Part shown: piece after piece, positions 17,753-27,352 of the stretch
Position numbering within the stretch: position 1 is the first letter of the stretch
Layout of the letters: every line of letters starts with the position of its first letter
NCBI RefSeq assembly: GCF_016135805.1
Contig: NZ_JADWOX010000011.1
Span: 1 to 64,000 of the forward strand
Origin: Caulobacter hibisci
GTDB taxonomy: Bacteria > Pseudomonadota > Alphaproteobacteria > Caulobacterales > Caulobacteraceae
Length of the DNA: 64,000 nucleotides
Direction of reading: 5' to 3'
Position numbers and translations under genes: made by a program
Notes under the pieces: model-generated
Seen by the model: only the letters and a program-made list of their open reading frames with translations
Databases searched by the model: none
What the model was told of the DNA's origin: nothing

Positions 17753-19885
17753 ATGCGACCGCGCCGACTGCTTTACGGGCTCTGCCTGGCCGCCGGCCTG
17801 CTGCTGGCGCCGCTGATCGCCCGGGCCGAGGACGGCTACGACCTTTGGCTCCGCTATCGGCCTCTGCCGCAGGCGATGCGCACCGAACCGCGGATCCCGG
17901 GTCCACCGTCGATGAGCTCGTCGCCGGCCCTCGATCTTGCTCAGGGAGAACTTCAGCGGGGTCTTTCCGGCTTGAACCCCGACGAGCCCGGTCTGGACGC
18001 GCCGACGATCGAGCTGGGCACGCCCAAGAGCTCGGCGCTGGTGGCGGGGCTCAAGCTGCCGCTCAAGGACTTGGGCGACGAGGGCTACCTGATCCGCACG
18101 CTGGCGGACGGTAAGACCACGGTCATCGCCGCCAACACCGACATCGGCGTGCTGTACGGCGTCTTCCATTATCTGCGGCTGATGCAGACCGGGGCTAGAA
18201 CCGACAAGCTCGATGTCCGCTCGGTCCCCAAGGTCCGCTACCGGCTGCTGAACCACTGGGACAATCTGGATCGCAGCGTCGAGCGAGGCTATGCGGGGCA
18301 ATCGCTGTGGGACTGGTGGCGGCTGCCCGACGTCAAGGATCCGCGCTACCTCGACTACGCCCGCGCCAACGCCTCGATCGGGATCAACGGGGCGGTGCTC
18401 AACAACGTCAACGCCAAGTCCGACAGCCTGACCGCGCCCTATATCGCCAAGGCCGCGGCCCTGGCGGATGCGTTCCGGCCCTATGGGATCAAGGTCTATC
18501 TGTCGGCCCGGTTCTCCTCGCCGATCGAGATCGGGGGCTTGAAGACCGCCGACCCGCTGGACCCGGCCGTGCGCGCCTTCTGGAAGGCCAAGGCCGACGA
18601 GATCTACAAGGCCATTCCCGACTTCGGCGGCTTCCTGGTGAAGGCCAATTCGGAAGGCCAGCCAGGGCCGCAGGACTATGGCCGCACCCATGCCGACGGG
18701 GCCAACATGCTGGCGCAGGCCGTCGGGCCGCACGGCGGGATCGTGATGTGGCGGGCCTTCGTCTATTCGCACGAGCAGCCCGACGACCGCGCCAAGCAGG
18801 GCTATGCCGAGTTCAAGCCGTTCGACGGCCAGTTCGCCGAAAACGTCATCGTCCAGGTCAAGAACGGGGCCATCGACTTCCAGCCGCGCGAGCCGTTCCA
18901 CCCGCTGTTCGGGGCGATGCCGAAGACCAATCTCGGGCTCGAGGTGCAGGTCACCAAGGAGTATCTCGGCTTCTCGACCCATCTCGCCTACCTCGGGCCG
19001 ATGTGGGAGGAGGTGCTGAAGGCCGACACCTTCGCGGCCGGTCCTGGCTCTACCGTGGCCAAGGTGGTCGATGGAAAACTGCATGGCTACAGCCGCACCC
19101 TGATGGCCGGCGTCGCCAATATCGGGACCGACCGCGACTGGAGCGGCTCGCAGTTCGACCAGGCCAACTGGTACGCCTTCGGGCGCCTGGCCTGGGATCC
19201 GGAGGCCTCCTCGGAGGCCATCGCCCGCGACTGGGCGGCCATGACCTTCTCGCCTGACCGCCGCTTCACCGGCCCGGCCGTGGCGATGATGATGGGCTCG
19301 CGCGAGGCCGTGGTCGACTACATGACCCCAATAGGCCTGCACCACCTGATGGGCCGCAGCCACCACTACGGGCCGGGACCGTGGGTGTCCGGCGGCGAGC
19401 GGGCCGACTGGACCAGCGTCTACTACCACAAGGCAGACAAGGCCGGGATCGGCTTCGACCGCACGGCCTCGGGCAGCAACGCCGTGGCCCAGTACACGCC
19501 GCCGGCAGCGGCCGGCTTCTCCGATCTCTCGAAGATCGACGAGAAGGACCTGCTGTGGTTCCACCACCTGCCGTGGACCTATCCCACGCGCTCGGGCCGG
19601 CCGCTTTGGGACGAGCTTGTTACCCGCTATTCGCGCGGCGTTCGCAGTGTCGAGGGGATGCAGGCGAGTTGGGCGACCCTCGCGCCCTATGTCGATCCCG
19701 AGCGCCATGCGCAGGTCGCGATCTACCTGGCGATTCAGCGCCGCGAGGCCCAGTGGTGGCGCGACGCCTCGGTCGCGTATTTCCAATCGATCAACGGCCT
19801 GCCCCTGCCCAAGGGCGAGGCGCCCCCGCCGCTGCCCCTGGAGGCGTATGAGCGGATGCAATTCCCTTACGCGCCGGGGATCTGA
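17753..19885 (+). CDS. GH67 alpha-glucuronidase
   Basis: Cleaves the terminal (4-O-methyl)glucuronic acid from aldouronic oligosaccharides. The 710-residue product starts at ATG 17753 (GGGAG ribosome site) with a signal peptide ending RARAED, so it is exported, unlike the intracellular Geobacillus enzyme. Conserved blocks are [20 protein letters not shown], the catalytic-region [22 protein letters not shown], and [28 protein letters not shown] closes the active site. The GTRH-like C-terminal domain is present. With ManD opposite, an operator between them and a TonB-dependent receptor downstream, it forms a glucuronoxylan utilisation locus. Confidence 0.93.
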   Translation: MRPRRLLYGLCLAAGLLLAPLIARAEDGYDLWLRYRPLPQAMRTEPRIPGPPSMSSSPALDLAQGELQRGLSGLNPDEPGLDAPTIELGTPKSSALVAGLKLPLKDLGDEGYLIRTLADGKTTVIAANTDIGVLYGVFHYLRLMQTGARTDKLDVRSVPKVRYRLLNHWDNLDRSVERGYAGQSLWDWWRLPDVKDPRYLDYARANASIGINGAVLNNVNAKSDSLTAPYIAKAAALADAFRPYGIKVYLSARFSSPIEIGGLKTADPLDPAVRAFWKAKADEIYKAIPDFGGFLVKANSEGQPGPQDYGRTHADGANMLAQAVGPHGGIVMWRAFVYSHEQPDDRAKQGYAEFKPFDGQFAENVIVQVKNGAIDFQPREPFHPLFGAMPKTNLGLEVQVTKEYLGFSTHLAYLGPMWEEVLKADTFAAGPGSTVAKVVDGKLHGYSRTLMAGVANIGTDRDWSGSQFDQANWYAFGRLAWDPEASSEAIARDWAAMTFSPDRRFTGPAVAMMMGSREAVVDYMTPIGLHHLMGRSHHYGPGPWVSGGERADWTSVYYHKADKAGIGFDRTASGSNAVAQYTPPAAAGFSDLSKIDEKDLLWFHHLPWTYPTRSGRPLWDELVTRYSRGVRSVEGMQASWATLAPYVDPERHAQVAIYLAIQRREAQWWRDASVAYFQSINGLPLPKGEAPPPLPLEAYERMQFPYAPGI

Positions 19886-19940
19886 GGCGAGAGGAGAGGT
19901 GGTGAGGGCGCCCGCCAAAACGGCGCCCAAATCGATCCCA

Positions 19941-19972
19941 ATAATATCGATACAAAAGCGTTGACATATTAT
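19941..19972 (+). promoter_or_regulatory. AT-rich dyad and putative -35 before the receptor gene
   Basis: ATAATAT (19941-19947) and ATATTAT (19966-19972) form an inverted pair with 18 bases between, overlapping a TTGACA at 19961-19966. This is the only AT-rich patch in the 161-base gap before the receptor and is probably its regulated promoter. No good -10 can be assigned. Confidence 0.35.
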
Positions 19973-20046
19973 CGGCGCGAACCCCAGCCTTGAGCCACGA
20001 CCCGCCATCAGAGCGGGCGCGATCATGCATGCACTGGGGACCTGCT

Positions 20047-22251
20047 ATGCGTACCGACCTGAAGATCCTGCTTTCTACGGTGGCGCTCGCCGCCCTGGCC
20101 GCGCCGCTGGGGGCCGCCGCTCAAACCGCCGCCGCCACGCCCGCGCCTGACGAGACCGTCGAGGAGATCGTCGTCACCGCGCTGAAGCGCTCGACCACCA
20201 TCCAGACCACGGCGATGAGCATCAGCGCCGTCACCGGCGACAGCCTGCAGAAGCTGGGCGCCACCGGCCTGCAGGACTATTTCCGCTCGGTGCCGGGCGT
20301 GAACCTGACCCAGGGCCAGCTGGGCCAGAGCCGCGTGACCATCCGCGGCGTCCAGGGCTCGGGCGAGGCCACCACCGGTCTCTATTACGACGAGACCTCG
20401 GTCACCGGCCCCTCGGGCACCACCCAGGACCCGGCCAACAACGCCGCCGACCTCAACCTGTTCGACGTCGAGCGGGTGGAAGTGCTGCGCGGCCCGCAGG
20501 GCACGCTGTACGGCGGCGGCTCAATGGGCGGCACCATTCGGGTGATCTATGCCAAGCCCGACAGCACCCAGTTCGGCGCCTCGGTCGAGGCCCAGGCCAG
20601 CAACACAGACGGCGGCTCGCAGGGCTCTTACCTGAAGGCCATGGGCAACATCCCGCTGATCGAGGGCAAGCTGGCCGCCCGCGTCGTCGCCTATACCGAG
20701 GACCGTCCCGGCTACATCGACAACGTCAAGACCGGCGCCAAGAACATCAACGACAGCAGCGCGTCGGGCTACCGCGCCATGCTGGGCTTCACCCCGACCG
20801 ACGACATCTCGCTGGTCCTGACCCGCACGCACCAGAAGTCTCAGGCCGACGACCTGCAGGGCTGGTACGACCGCCTGGGCGACGACAAGACCGACAGCAC
20901 CGTCAAGCTGCCGCTGTCGACCGAGATGGACCTGACCAGCGTGACGGGCAAATGGTCGAGCCCGATCGGCGAGCTGACGGCGTCGAGCGCCTACTACCGC
21001 TACAACATGCTGCGCACGGTCGACTTCACCCCGCAGTACAAGGCCTATATCGGCAACGCCTATGGCGTGATCGGCTACCAGCCGGCCTATCTGGGCGCCT
21101 GGAACCACGAGGTGCGGCTGTCGTCTAAGGGCGACGGCCAGCTGCAATGGACCGTCGGCGGCTACATGGAGCTGCGCAAGGATCACATCGACAGCAACAC
21201 GGTCCTGACCAGCACCGCCACGGGCCTGCCCTACAGCCCGATGCAGTACGTGACGGCCCGCTACATCAACACCAACGTCAAGCAGACGGCCGAGTTCGGC
21301 GAGGCGACCTGGTCGCCGCCGCAGGTCGAGGGCCTGAGCCTGACGGTCGGCGCGCGTCACTACGACTACACCAAGACCACCTCGGGCGCCGGCACCCAGC
21401 GCAACATGCTGACCGGCGCGGCCCCGGCCGCCTTCTCGTCGCAGACGGCGGAGGCCTCGGGCTGGGTCTACAAGTTCAACGCCAGCTACAAGCTGACCCA
21501 TGACGCCATGGTCTACGCCACGGCCTCGGAAGGCTTCCGTCCGGGCGGCGCCAACAACATCCCGGGCCTGAACAGCAAGCTGGTGGTCTACAACCCCGAC
21601 AGCCTGTGGAACTACGAGGCGGGCCTGAAGACGGCCTGGTTCGGCGGCAAGCTGACGGCCAACACCGCCGTCTACCAGATCGACTGGAAGAACCGCCAGA
21701 CCAGCGCCCTGACCGCCGACGGCCTCTATTCGTTCATCACCAACGCCGGCGCCGCCCGCATCCGGGGCGTCGAGTTCGAGGTGGCGGCCCGTCCGATCAC
21801 CGGCCTCTCGGTCAACGGCTCGATCGGCTACACCAAGGCCGAGCTGACCGAGGACCAGGCCAACGGCAACATCCTGGTCGACGGCTCGACCGGCAAGAAG
21901 GGCGACCGCATCCCCAGCGTGCCCGACTGGACGGCCTCGGCCTCGGCCCAGTACGTCTGGCCGCTGCCGGTGGCTGGCCTCAACGGCCTGGTGCGCGCCG
22001 ACTACGCCTATACCGGCGACATGGTCTCCACCTTCCGCCCGAACTACGTCTACTATGACAAGTTCGGCGGCTTCAGCACGGTGAACCTGCGTGCCGGGGT
22101 CGAGGGAGAAGGCTGGGGCGTCTACGCCTTCGTCTCCAACCTGACCAACGCCGAGGGCATCATGAACAAGAACAGCGGCGTCAACTACCAGGACCTGCAA
22201 TACGGCCTGACCCCGCGCACCGTCGGCGTCAACGCCCGCCGGAAGTTCTGA
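20047..22251 (+). CDS. TonB-dependent receptor, probably for xylan or glucurono-oligosaccharides
   Basis: 734 residues from ATG 20047 with a signal peptide ending GAAAQT, a TonB box (EEIVVTA at about 40), a plug containing VTIRGVQGSGE and VEVLRGPQGTLYGGGSMGG, and a barrel ending RRKF. It belongs to the TonB-dependent receptor class abundant in Caulobacter that lacks the iron-receptor heme boxes. Its position directly after the GH67 gene suggests uptake of aldouronic oligomers through the outer membrane; this is inferred from context only. Confidence 0.85.
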   Translation: MRTDLKILLSTVALAALAAPLGAAAQTAAATPAPDETVEEIVVTALKRSTTIQTTAMSISAVTGDSLQKLGATGLQDYFRSVPGVNLTQGQLGQSRVTIRGVQGSGEATTGLYYDETSVTGPSGTTQDPANNAADLNLFDVERVEVLRGPQGTLYGGGSMGGTIRVIYAKPDSTQFGASVEAQASNTDGGSQGSYLKAMGNIPLIEGKLAARVVAYTEDRPGYIDNVKTGAKNINDSSASGYRAMLGFTPTDDISLVLTRTHQKSQADDLQGWYDRLGDDKTDSTVKLPLSTEMDLTSVTGKWSSPIGELTASSAYYRYNMLRTVDFTPQYKAYIGNAYGVIGYQPAYLGAWNHEVRLSSKGDGQLQWTVGGYMELRKDHIDSNTVLTSTATGLPYSPMQYVTARYINTNVKQTAEFGEATWSPPQVEGLSLTVGARHYDYTKTTSGAGTQRNMLTGAAPAAFSSQTAEASGWVYKFNASYKLTHDAMVYATASEGFRPGGANNIPGLNSKLVVYNPDSLWNYEAGLKTAWFGGKLTANTAVYQIDWKNRQTSALTADGLYSFITNAGAARIRGVEFEVAARPITGLSVNGSIGYTKAELTEDQANGNILVDGSTGKKGDRIPSVPDWTASASAQYVWPLPVAGLNGLVRADYAYTGDMVSTFRPNYVYYDKFGGFSTVNLRAGVEGEGWGVYAFVSNLTNAEGIMNKNSGVNYQDLQYGLTPRTVGVNARRKF

Positions 22252-22258
22252 TTTAATC

Positions 22259-22373
22259 CGTCATTCCGGACGCCCCGCCAGGGGCGATCCGGGACCCAGG
22301 GGCCGGCGCACTGCGGCTGCCTCTGGGTCCCGGCTCTACCGCCCGCCTTCGCGGGCGTCCGGCCGGGATGACG
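22259..22373. repeat. Palindromic repeat family C, copy 2
   Basis: CGTCATTCCGGACG ... CGTCCGGCCGGGATGACG with inner GGGACCCAGGGGCC/CTCTGGGTCCC arms, homologous to 12146-12294. It lies between the receptor stop and the amidohydrolase start, fills most of the 171-base gap, and may terminate the receptor transcript. Confidence 0.75.
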
Positions 22374-22422
22374 ACCGTTTTTGCGTAGAAAGAAGGGCGC
22401 GGTCTCCCGCCGCGCGAGCCGC

Positions 22423-23739
22423 ATGACCCCCAAGACCTTCACCCTCGCCGCCGTCCTGGCCCTGCTCGCCGCCCCGGCGATGGCCGCGCCGCTGAACGTC
22501 CCGGCGACCAAGGCCGCCGTCGACGCCCAACTCGACCGCGACTACCCGCAGCTGGACGCGCTGTACAAGGACCTCCACGCCCATCCGGAACTGGGCTTCC
22601 AGGAGGTCGAGACGGCCAGGAAGCTGGCCGAGCAGATGCGCGCCCTGGGCTTCACCGTCACCGAAGGCGTCGGCAAGACCGGCCTGGTGGCCGTGCTGAA
22701 GAACGGCGAAGGTCCCAAGATCCTGGTCCGCACCGAGCTCGACGGCCTGCCGATGGAGGAGAAGACCGGCCTGCCGTACGCCAGCCGGGCCAAGGCGACC
22801 TGGAACGGCGCGGAGACCTTCACCGCCCATTCCTGCGGCCACGACATCCACATGGCCGCCTGGATCGGAACCGCCCGCCAGCTGGTCGCCATGAAGGCCA
22901 AGTGGAAGGGCACGCTGGTGTTCGTCGCCCAGCCGTCGGAAGAGGCGGTCAACGGCGCCAAGGCCATGCTCGACGACGGCTTCATCGCCAAGTTCGGCAA
23001 GCCCGACTACGGTTTCGCCCTGCACGTCGGTCCGGCGCCCGCCGGCCAGGTGCTGTTCAAGCCGGGCGTGCTGACGGCGACCTCGGACTCGCTGGAGCTG
23101 ACCTTCAACGGCCGCGGCGCCCACGGCTCGATGCCCGCCGCCTCGATCGACCCGGTTATGATGGCCGCCCGCTTCACGGTGGACGTCCAGGCCGTGATCA
23201 GCCGCGAGAAGGATCCGGCGGCGTTCGGCGTGGTCACCGTCGGCTCGATCCAGGCCGGCAGCGCCGGCAACATCATCCCCGACAAGGCCAAGGTGCGCGG
23301 CACCATCCGCACCTTCGACGAGCCGACGCGCGAGAAGATCCTGGCCGGCGTCACCCGCACCGCCAAGGCCACGGCCGAGATGTCGGCGGCTCCGGCCCCC
23401 GACCTGCAGATCATTCCGGGCGGCAAGGCGGTGGTCAACGACGCGGCCCTGACCGAAAAGACCGCCGCGGTGTTCAAGGCCGCCTTCGGCAAGAACGCCA
23501 TCGCTCAGCCGACCCCGGGCTCGGGCAGCGAGGACTACTCGGAGTTCATCATCGCTGGCGTGCCGTCCGTCTATTTCATGATCGGCGGCTTCGATCCCAA
23601 GGCGGTCGAGGAGGCCAAGGCGGCCGGCAAGCCGATGCCCGTCAACCACTCGCCCTTCTTCGCCCCCATACCCGAGCCGACTATCCGGACGGGCGTCGAG
23701 GCCATGACCCTGGCGGTGATGAACGTGGTGGGGAAGTAG
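22423..23739 (+). CDS. M20D-family amidohydrolase, exported
   Basis: A 438-residue zinc amidohydrolase of the hippurate / N-acyl-amino-acid hydrolase type. ATG 22423 opens a signal peptide ending AMAAPL, so the enzyme is periplasmic. Motifs are LHAHPELGFQE, SCGHDIHMAAW (metal-binding Cys and His), the FVAQPSEEAVNGAK glutamate pair, and the dimerisation domain NGRGAHGSMP. It ends in front of a strong terminator and is unrelated in strand to the purine operon that follows. Substrate unknown; N-acyl amino acids or peptides are likely for the family. Confidence 0.87.
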   Translation: MTPKTFTLAAVLALLAAPAMAAPLNVPATKAAVDAQLDRDYPQLDALYKDLHAHPELGFQEVETARKLAEQMRALGFTVTEGVGKTGLVAVLKNGEGPKILVRTELDGLPMEEKTGLPYASRAKATWNGAETFTAHSCGHDIHMAAWIGTARQLVAMKAKWKGTLVFVAQPSEEAVNGAKAMLDDGFIAKFGKPDYGFALHVGPAPAGQVLFKPGVLTATSDSLELTFNGRGAHGSMPAASIDPVMMAARFTVDVQAVISREKDPAAFGVVTVGSIQAGSAGNIIPDKAKVRGTIRTFDEPTREKILAGVTRTAKATAEMSAAPAPDLQIIPGGKAVVNDAALTEKTAAVFKAAFGKNAIAQPTPGSGSEDYSEFIIAGVPSVYFMIGGFDPKAVEEAKAAGKPMPVNHSPFFAPIPEPTIRTGVEAMTLAVMNVVGK

Positions 23740-23749
23740 CCTTCCGGAT

Positions 23750-23917
23750 CCCTCTCCCCTTGCGGGAGAGGGTGGCCTCCCGCAGGGAGGTCGGGTGAGG
23801 GGGCTCTCAAAAGCAAGACGCCGCGACAGCCGATCAGCTGTCGCGGCGTTTTTCGTTCGTGCGACCCCTCATCCGTCATCCTTCGGATGACACCTTCTCC
23901 CGCAAGGGGAGAAGGGG
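23750..23917. repeat. Palindromic repeat family B, copy 1
   Basis: CCTCTCCCCTTGCGGGAGAGG ... CCTTCTCCCGCAAGGGGAGAAGG arms bracket the element; the same arms and internal GGTGGCCTCC/GGTCGGGTGAGGG segments occur at 51680-51811. A complete terminator is embedded in the middle of this copy. Confidence 0.8.
23819..23853 (+). terminator. Rho-independent terminator after the M20 gene
   Basis: Perfect 12-base stem CGCCGCGACAGC / GCTGTCGCGGCG with a six-base loop, followed by TTTTT. It lies inside a family B repeat and serves the plus-strand amidohydrolase. Confidence 0.88.
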
Positions 23918-23920
23918 CGT

Positions 23921-24583
23921 CTATGCCGCCGTCAGATACCCCTCCAGCACGTCCAGCGCGTGCTGCAACCGGGCCCGGCGCCATTCGGCCGTGGTCATGT
24001 CGGTGTCCAGCGTCGCCGACAGCGACCAGCCGTTGGCCAGGTGGAAGCGGCTCATGGCGGCGATGGTGACGTAGATCTGGATCGGGTCGAGGTTTTCGCG
24101 GAACAGGCCCTGGGCCTGGCCGCTCTCGATCAGCCGCTCGATGGTGCGGCGCAGGGGAAAGGCCGTCTCGGTGACCTTGCGCGACTGGGCCACGAACCGG
24201 CCCTGCAGCAGGTTCTCGTTGCGCAGCAGACCCTCGAAGCGCGGATTCTTCTCGAAATAGTCGAAGGTGAAGCGCTGCAATTCCAGAAAGCCGTCGAGCG
24301 GCTTTTCGAAGTCGATCTTCAGCTCGGCTTCGCGGTTGCGCAGGTCCTCATAGGCGCTTTCCAGCACGGCGACGTAGAGGCCCTTCTTGTCGCCGAAGTA
24401 GTGGTAGAGCATGCGGATGTTGCACTTGGCGGCCTTGACGATCCGCTCGATGCGCGCGCCGGCGAACCCGGCCTGCGAGAACTCCTTCAGCGCCGCCGAC
24501 ATGATCGCCTTGCGCGTCCGCTCGGCGTTGCGCTTGCGCGGCGCCGGGGCGTCGGAGGCAACCTCGGGATCGGCGTCTGACAA
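23921..24583 (-). CDS. TetR-family regulator, last gene of the purine operon
   Basis: 220 residues with a charged N-terminal tail, a helix-turn-helix at about 20-65 (AERTRKAIMSAALKEFSQAGFAGARIERI ... IRMLYHYFGDKKGLYVAVL), and a TetR_C-type ligand domain. The start is 21 bases after the puuD stop, so it is the distal gene of the six-gene urate operon. This is an unusual place for a regulator and implies feedback control by an operon-encoded repressor. Its N-terminal half resembles RutR-like purine/pyrimidine repressors only in general TetR features; the inducer is unknown. Confidence 0.83.
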   Translation of the reverse strand: MSDADPEVASDAPAPRKRNAERTRKAIMSAALKEFSQAGFAGARIERIVKAAKCNIRMLYHYFGDKKGLYVAVLESAYEDLRNREAELKIDFEKPLDGFLELQRFTFDYFEKNPRFEGLLRNENLLQGRFVAQSRKVTETAFPLRRTIERLIESGQAQGLFRENLDPIQIYVTIAAMSRFHLANGWSLSATLDTDMTTAEWRRARLQHALDVLEGYLTAA

Positions 24584-24603
24584 AGGGGCGGTCTCCAGCA
24601 GGG

Positions 24604-25788
24604 TCAGGGCAGTTTGGCCCCGGATTCGATCCAGGCGCCAAGCTTGGCGCGCTCGTCATCGGTCATATGGGTCTCGTTGCCAAGCGGCATGCTCGTGCTG
24701 ATCACCGCGCGCTCACGGATCTTGGGCGCATAGCGGGCGATGTGCTCGGGGCTGTCGAAGGTCGCGCCGTTGGGCGGCGCCGAGAAACCGCGGTGCGTAG
24801 GCGTTGCGCTGTGGCAGGTGACGCAGTGCTTCTGCACGATGGCCTGTGCCTCGAAGAAGCTGACCGGACCCATCACGGCCGGCGTCTTGGGCTTCTGGCT
24901 GGCGATGACGCTGACGGCGAACATCAGCATGGCCCCGTAGAACAGGAAGTCGTGCCGGATGATCCCGTGGTGGCGCAGGTTGAAGAAGTGGCGGATCGAG
25001 ATCCCCGCCACGCCGATCAGCGCCAGCAGCAGCCAGGCCTTGGGATGGCCGGTGATGGCCGGATAGTGGTTGCTGATCATGATGAACAGGATCGGCAGGG
25101 TCATGTAGTTGTTGTGCACCGAGCGCTGCTTGCCCGCCGCGCCCAGGCGCGGATCGACCGGCCGGCCCGCCAGCATGTCGGCGACAATCTTGCGCTGGTT
25201 GGGGATGATCGTGAGAAAGACGTTGGCCGCCATGGCCGTGCCGATGATGGCGCCGACATGGATGAAGGCCCCGCGGTCGGTGAACAGGTGCTGCAGGGCG
25301 TAGGCCGCGCCGATCAGGGCGGCGAACCAGACGATGCCGAACAGGCGAGGGCGCTCCACCAGCGGCGAGCGGCACAGGCCCTCATAGACCGCCAGGCCGC
25401 CGAAGATGAACAGCAGGCCCACGCCCACCGCCTGCCAGTGGCTGAAGGCGTGCTTGGCCGGGTCGATCAGATAGACCGGCGCGCCCCAGTAATAGAGCAC
25501 GAACAGCAAGGCGAAACCCGACAGCCAGGTGGTGTAGGCCTCCCACTTGAACCAGTGCAGGTGGCCCGGCATGTGGGCCGGGGCCGTCATGTACTTCTGC
25601 GAATGGTAGAAGCCGCCGCCGTGCACGGCCCACAGCTCGCCCTTCACGCCATCCTTCGGCGGTTCGGGGGCGCGCAGATTGTTGTCGAGCCAGACGAAGT
25701 AGAACGAGGCCCCGATCCAGGCGACGCCCGCGATCACGTGCAGCCAGCGGAGCGCCAGGTTCAGCCAGGCGGCGAGATCATAGTCCAT
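24604..25788 (-). CDS. puuD: Membrane urate hydroxylase with cytochrome c domain
   Basis: Oxidises urate to 5-hydroxyisourate at the inner membrane, passing electrons to the respiratory chain. The 394 residues have the PuuD layout: an N-terminal membrane domain of about eight helices (WLHVIAGVAWIGASFYFVWLDN, the DxxAPxHMPGHLHWFKWEAY loop with conserved His) and a C-terminal class I cytochrome c domain with CVTCH near residue 318 and a distal Met in STSMPLGNET. Start ATG 25788 is one base after the uraD stop. A coupled OHCU decarboxylase and allantoinase confirm the pathway. Confidence 0.92.
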   Translation of the reverse strand: MDYDLAAWLNLALRWLHVIAGVAWIGASFYFVWLDNNLRAPEPPKDGVKGELWAVHGGGFYHSQKYMTAPAHMPGHLHWFKWEAYTTWLSGFALLFVLYYWGAPVYLIDPAKHAFSHWQAVGVGLLFIFGGLAVYEGLCRSPLVERPRLFGIVWFAALIGAAYALQHLFTDRGAFIHVGAIIGTAMAANVFLTIIPNQRKIVADMLAGRPVDPRLGAAGKQRSVHNNYMTLPILFIMISNHYPAITGHPKAWLLLALIGVAGISIRHFFNLRHHGIIRHDFLFYGAMLMFAVSVIASQKPKTPAVMGPVSFFEAQAIVQKHCVTCHSATPTHRGFSAPPNGATFDSPEHIARYAPKIRERAVISTSMPLGNETHMTDDERAKLGAWIESGAKLP

Positions 25789-25789
25789 A

Positions 25790-26311
25790 CTATTGCGTCA
25801 CGGCGTCTTGGATGCGGAGCTTGGAGATGAGGCCGATCTGCTGGATCGCCTCGGCGATTTCGGCCTCGCGGTCGTTGGCCAGGCGCGCCTGCATGGCCCG
25901 CAGGATCGAGCTCTTGTCGTTCAGCCGCACGGCGATGATGAACGGGAAGCCGAAGGCCTTGCCATAGGCGGCGTTGAGGTCGTGGAAGCGGGCGAACTCC
26001 TCGGGCGTCAGCCGGTCCAGGCCCGCGCCGGCCTGTTCGGCCGTGCTCTCGGCGGTCAGGGTCTTGGCGATCGCCGCCTTGCCGGCCAGTTCGGGGTGGG
26101 CGCGGATCAGGGCCAGCTTGTCGTCGGTCGAGGCGGCGTTCAGCACGTCCATCATCGCGCCGTGCATCGCCTCGACGGTCGCGAACGGGCGCGCGTCCCA
26201 GGCACGCTCGACGACCCAAGGCGACAGCTCGAAGGCGAAGCCCAGGGCGGTGACGAAACCCGTCTGGTTCATGCTGTTGAGCCGGGCCAGGGTGAGGGGC
26301 GGGGCGCTCAT
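25790..26311 (-). CDS. uraD: OHCU decarboxylase
   Basis: Converts 2-oxo-4-hydroxy-4-carboxy-5-ureidoimidazoline to S-allantoin. At 173 residues it is the standard size. Recognisable segments are LNSMNQTGFVTALGFAFE, SPWVVERAWDARPF, the HPELAGKA block with the catalytic His, and FGFPFIIAV. The ATG overlaps the puuE stop by four bases (ATGA), so translation is coupled. The preceding step (5-hydroxyisourate hydrolase) has no gene in this window. Confidence 0.93.
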   Translation of the reverse strand: MSAPPLTLARLNSMNQTGFVTALGFAFELSPWVVERAWDARPFATVEAMHGAMMDVLNAASTDDKLALIRAHPELAGKAAIAKTLTAESTAEQAGAGLDRLTPEEFARFHDLNAAYGKAFGFPFIIAVRLNDKSSILRAMQARLANDREAEIAEAIQQIGLISKLRIQDAVTQ

Positions 26312-27219
26312 GCCTTGGCTCCGTATGGATGGGTCGCGATCCAGTGGCGGGCGATGTCGATGCGCTTGGCCACCCAGACCTTGTCGTGGCTCGTCACGTG
26401 CTCGAGGAACCGGCGCAGGGCCATGATCCGCGCCGGCTTGCCGACGATGCGGCAGTGCAGGCCGATGCTCATCATCTTCGGCGCCGTCTCGCCCTCCAGA
26501 TAAAGGGCGTCGAAGGCGTCGCGCAGATAGGCGAAGAACTGGTCGCCGCTGTTGAAGCCCTGGGGGGCGGCAAAGCGCATGTCGTTGGTGTCGAGCGTAT
26601 AGGGCACGATCAGCTGGGCGCGGCCGTGCTGGTCGTCCCAATAGGGCAGGTCGTCGCTGTAGCTGTCGGCGTCGTAGACGAAGCCGCCTTCCTGGGCGAT
26701 CAGCCGGGCGGTGTTGGGGCTGGTGCGGCCCTGGTACCAGCCCAGCGGCCGCTCGCCGGTCAGCCGCTTGTGGACTTCGATGGCCTTCTCGATGTGTTCG
26801 CGTTCCAGGTCTTCGGGGAAGTGCTGGTAGTCGATCCAGCGGTAGCCGTGGCTGGCGATCTCCCAGCCGGACTTCATCATCGCCTCGACGACGTCCGGAT
26901 GCCGCTCCATGGCCTGGGCGACGCCATAGACGGTCAGCGGCAGGCGAAACTCCTCGAACAGCCGCCGGATGCGCCAGAAGCCGGCGCGCGAGCCGTATTC
27001 GTAGAGGCTCTCCATCGACATGTGCCGCGCGCCGTCGATGGGCTGGGCGCCGACCATTTCCGACAGGAAGTATTCGCTGACGGCGTCGCCATGCAGCACG
27101 CTGCGCTCGGCGCCTTCCTCGTAGTTGAGGACGAACTGCACGGCCACGCGGGCGCCGCCCGGCCACCGGGCGTGCGGCGGGTGTTCGCCGTAGCCGACGA
27201 GGTCGCGGGGGTAGGTCAT
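26308..27219 (-). CDS. puuE: Allantoinase, polysaccharide-deacetylase type PuuE
   Basis: Hydrolyses allantoin to allantoate by a metal-independent NodB-fold enzyme unlike the amidohydrolase AllB. 303 residues. Signature blocks are RDLVGYGEHPPHARWPGGAR at the N-terminus, VAVQFVLNYEEGAE, the SHGYRWIDYQ segment, and SYSDDLPYW, all diagnostic of PuuE. It follows the aminotransferase by 133 bases filled by a family A repeat and precedes uraD with a four-base overlap. Confidence 0.93.
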   Translation of the reverse strand: MTYPRDLVGYGEHPPHARWPGGARVAVQFVLNYEEGAERSVLHGDAVSEYFLSEMVGAQPIDGARHMSMESLYEYGSRAGFWRIRRLFEEFRLPLTVYGVAQAMERHPDVVEAMMKSGWEIASHGYRWIDYQHFPEDLEREHIEKAIEVHKRLTGERPLGWYQGRTSPNTARLIAQEGGFVYDADSYSDDLPYWDDQHGRAQLIVPYTLDTNDMRFAAPQGFNSGDQFFAYLRDAFDALYLEGETAPKMMSIGLHCRIVGKPARIMALRRFLEHVTSHDKVWVAKRIDIARHWIATHPYGAKA

Positions 27220-27229
27220 GCGCCGCAGG

Positions 27230-27340
27230 CCCCCTCAGTCGCTCCGCGACAGCTCCCCCAGCGGGGGAGCATCTTGAAGGACGCCGCGCCGGCCGAGATC
27301 CTCCCCCTCTGGGGGAGGTGGCCCGGAGGGCCGGAGGGGG
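27230..27340. repeat. Palindromic repeat family A, inverted copy inside the purine operon
   Basis: The same two-hairpin composite as 12329-12426, in reverse orientation, with a short insertion between the hairpins. It lies between the PucG-type gene and puuE, both read in the same direction, so it is transcribed within the operon. Confidence 0.8.
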
Positions 27341-27352
27341 TCTTCACCACCA

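Noticed and set aside
16304..20026. Open frame of 1240 codons on the minus strand across manD, the divergent promoter and GH67
   Set aside because: Antisense to well-supported genes; it exists because high GC removes stop codons. Only the manD part is coding.
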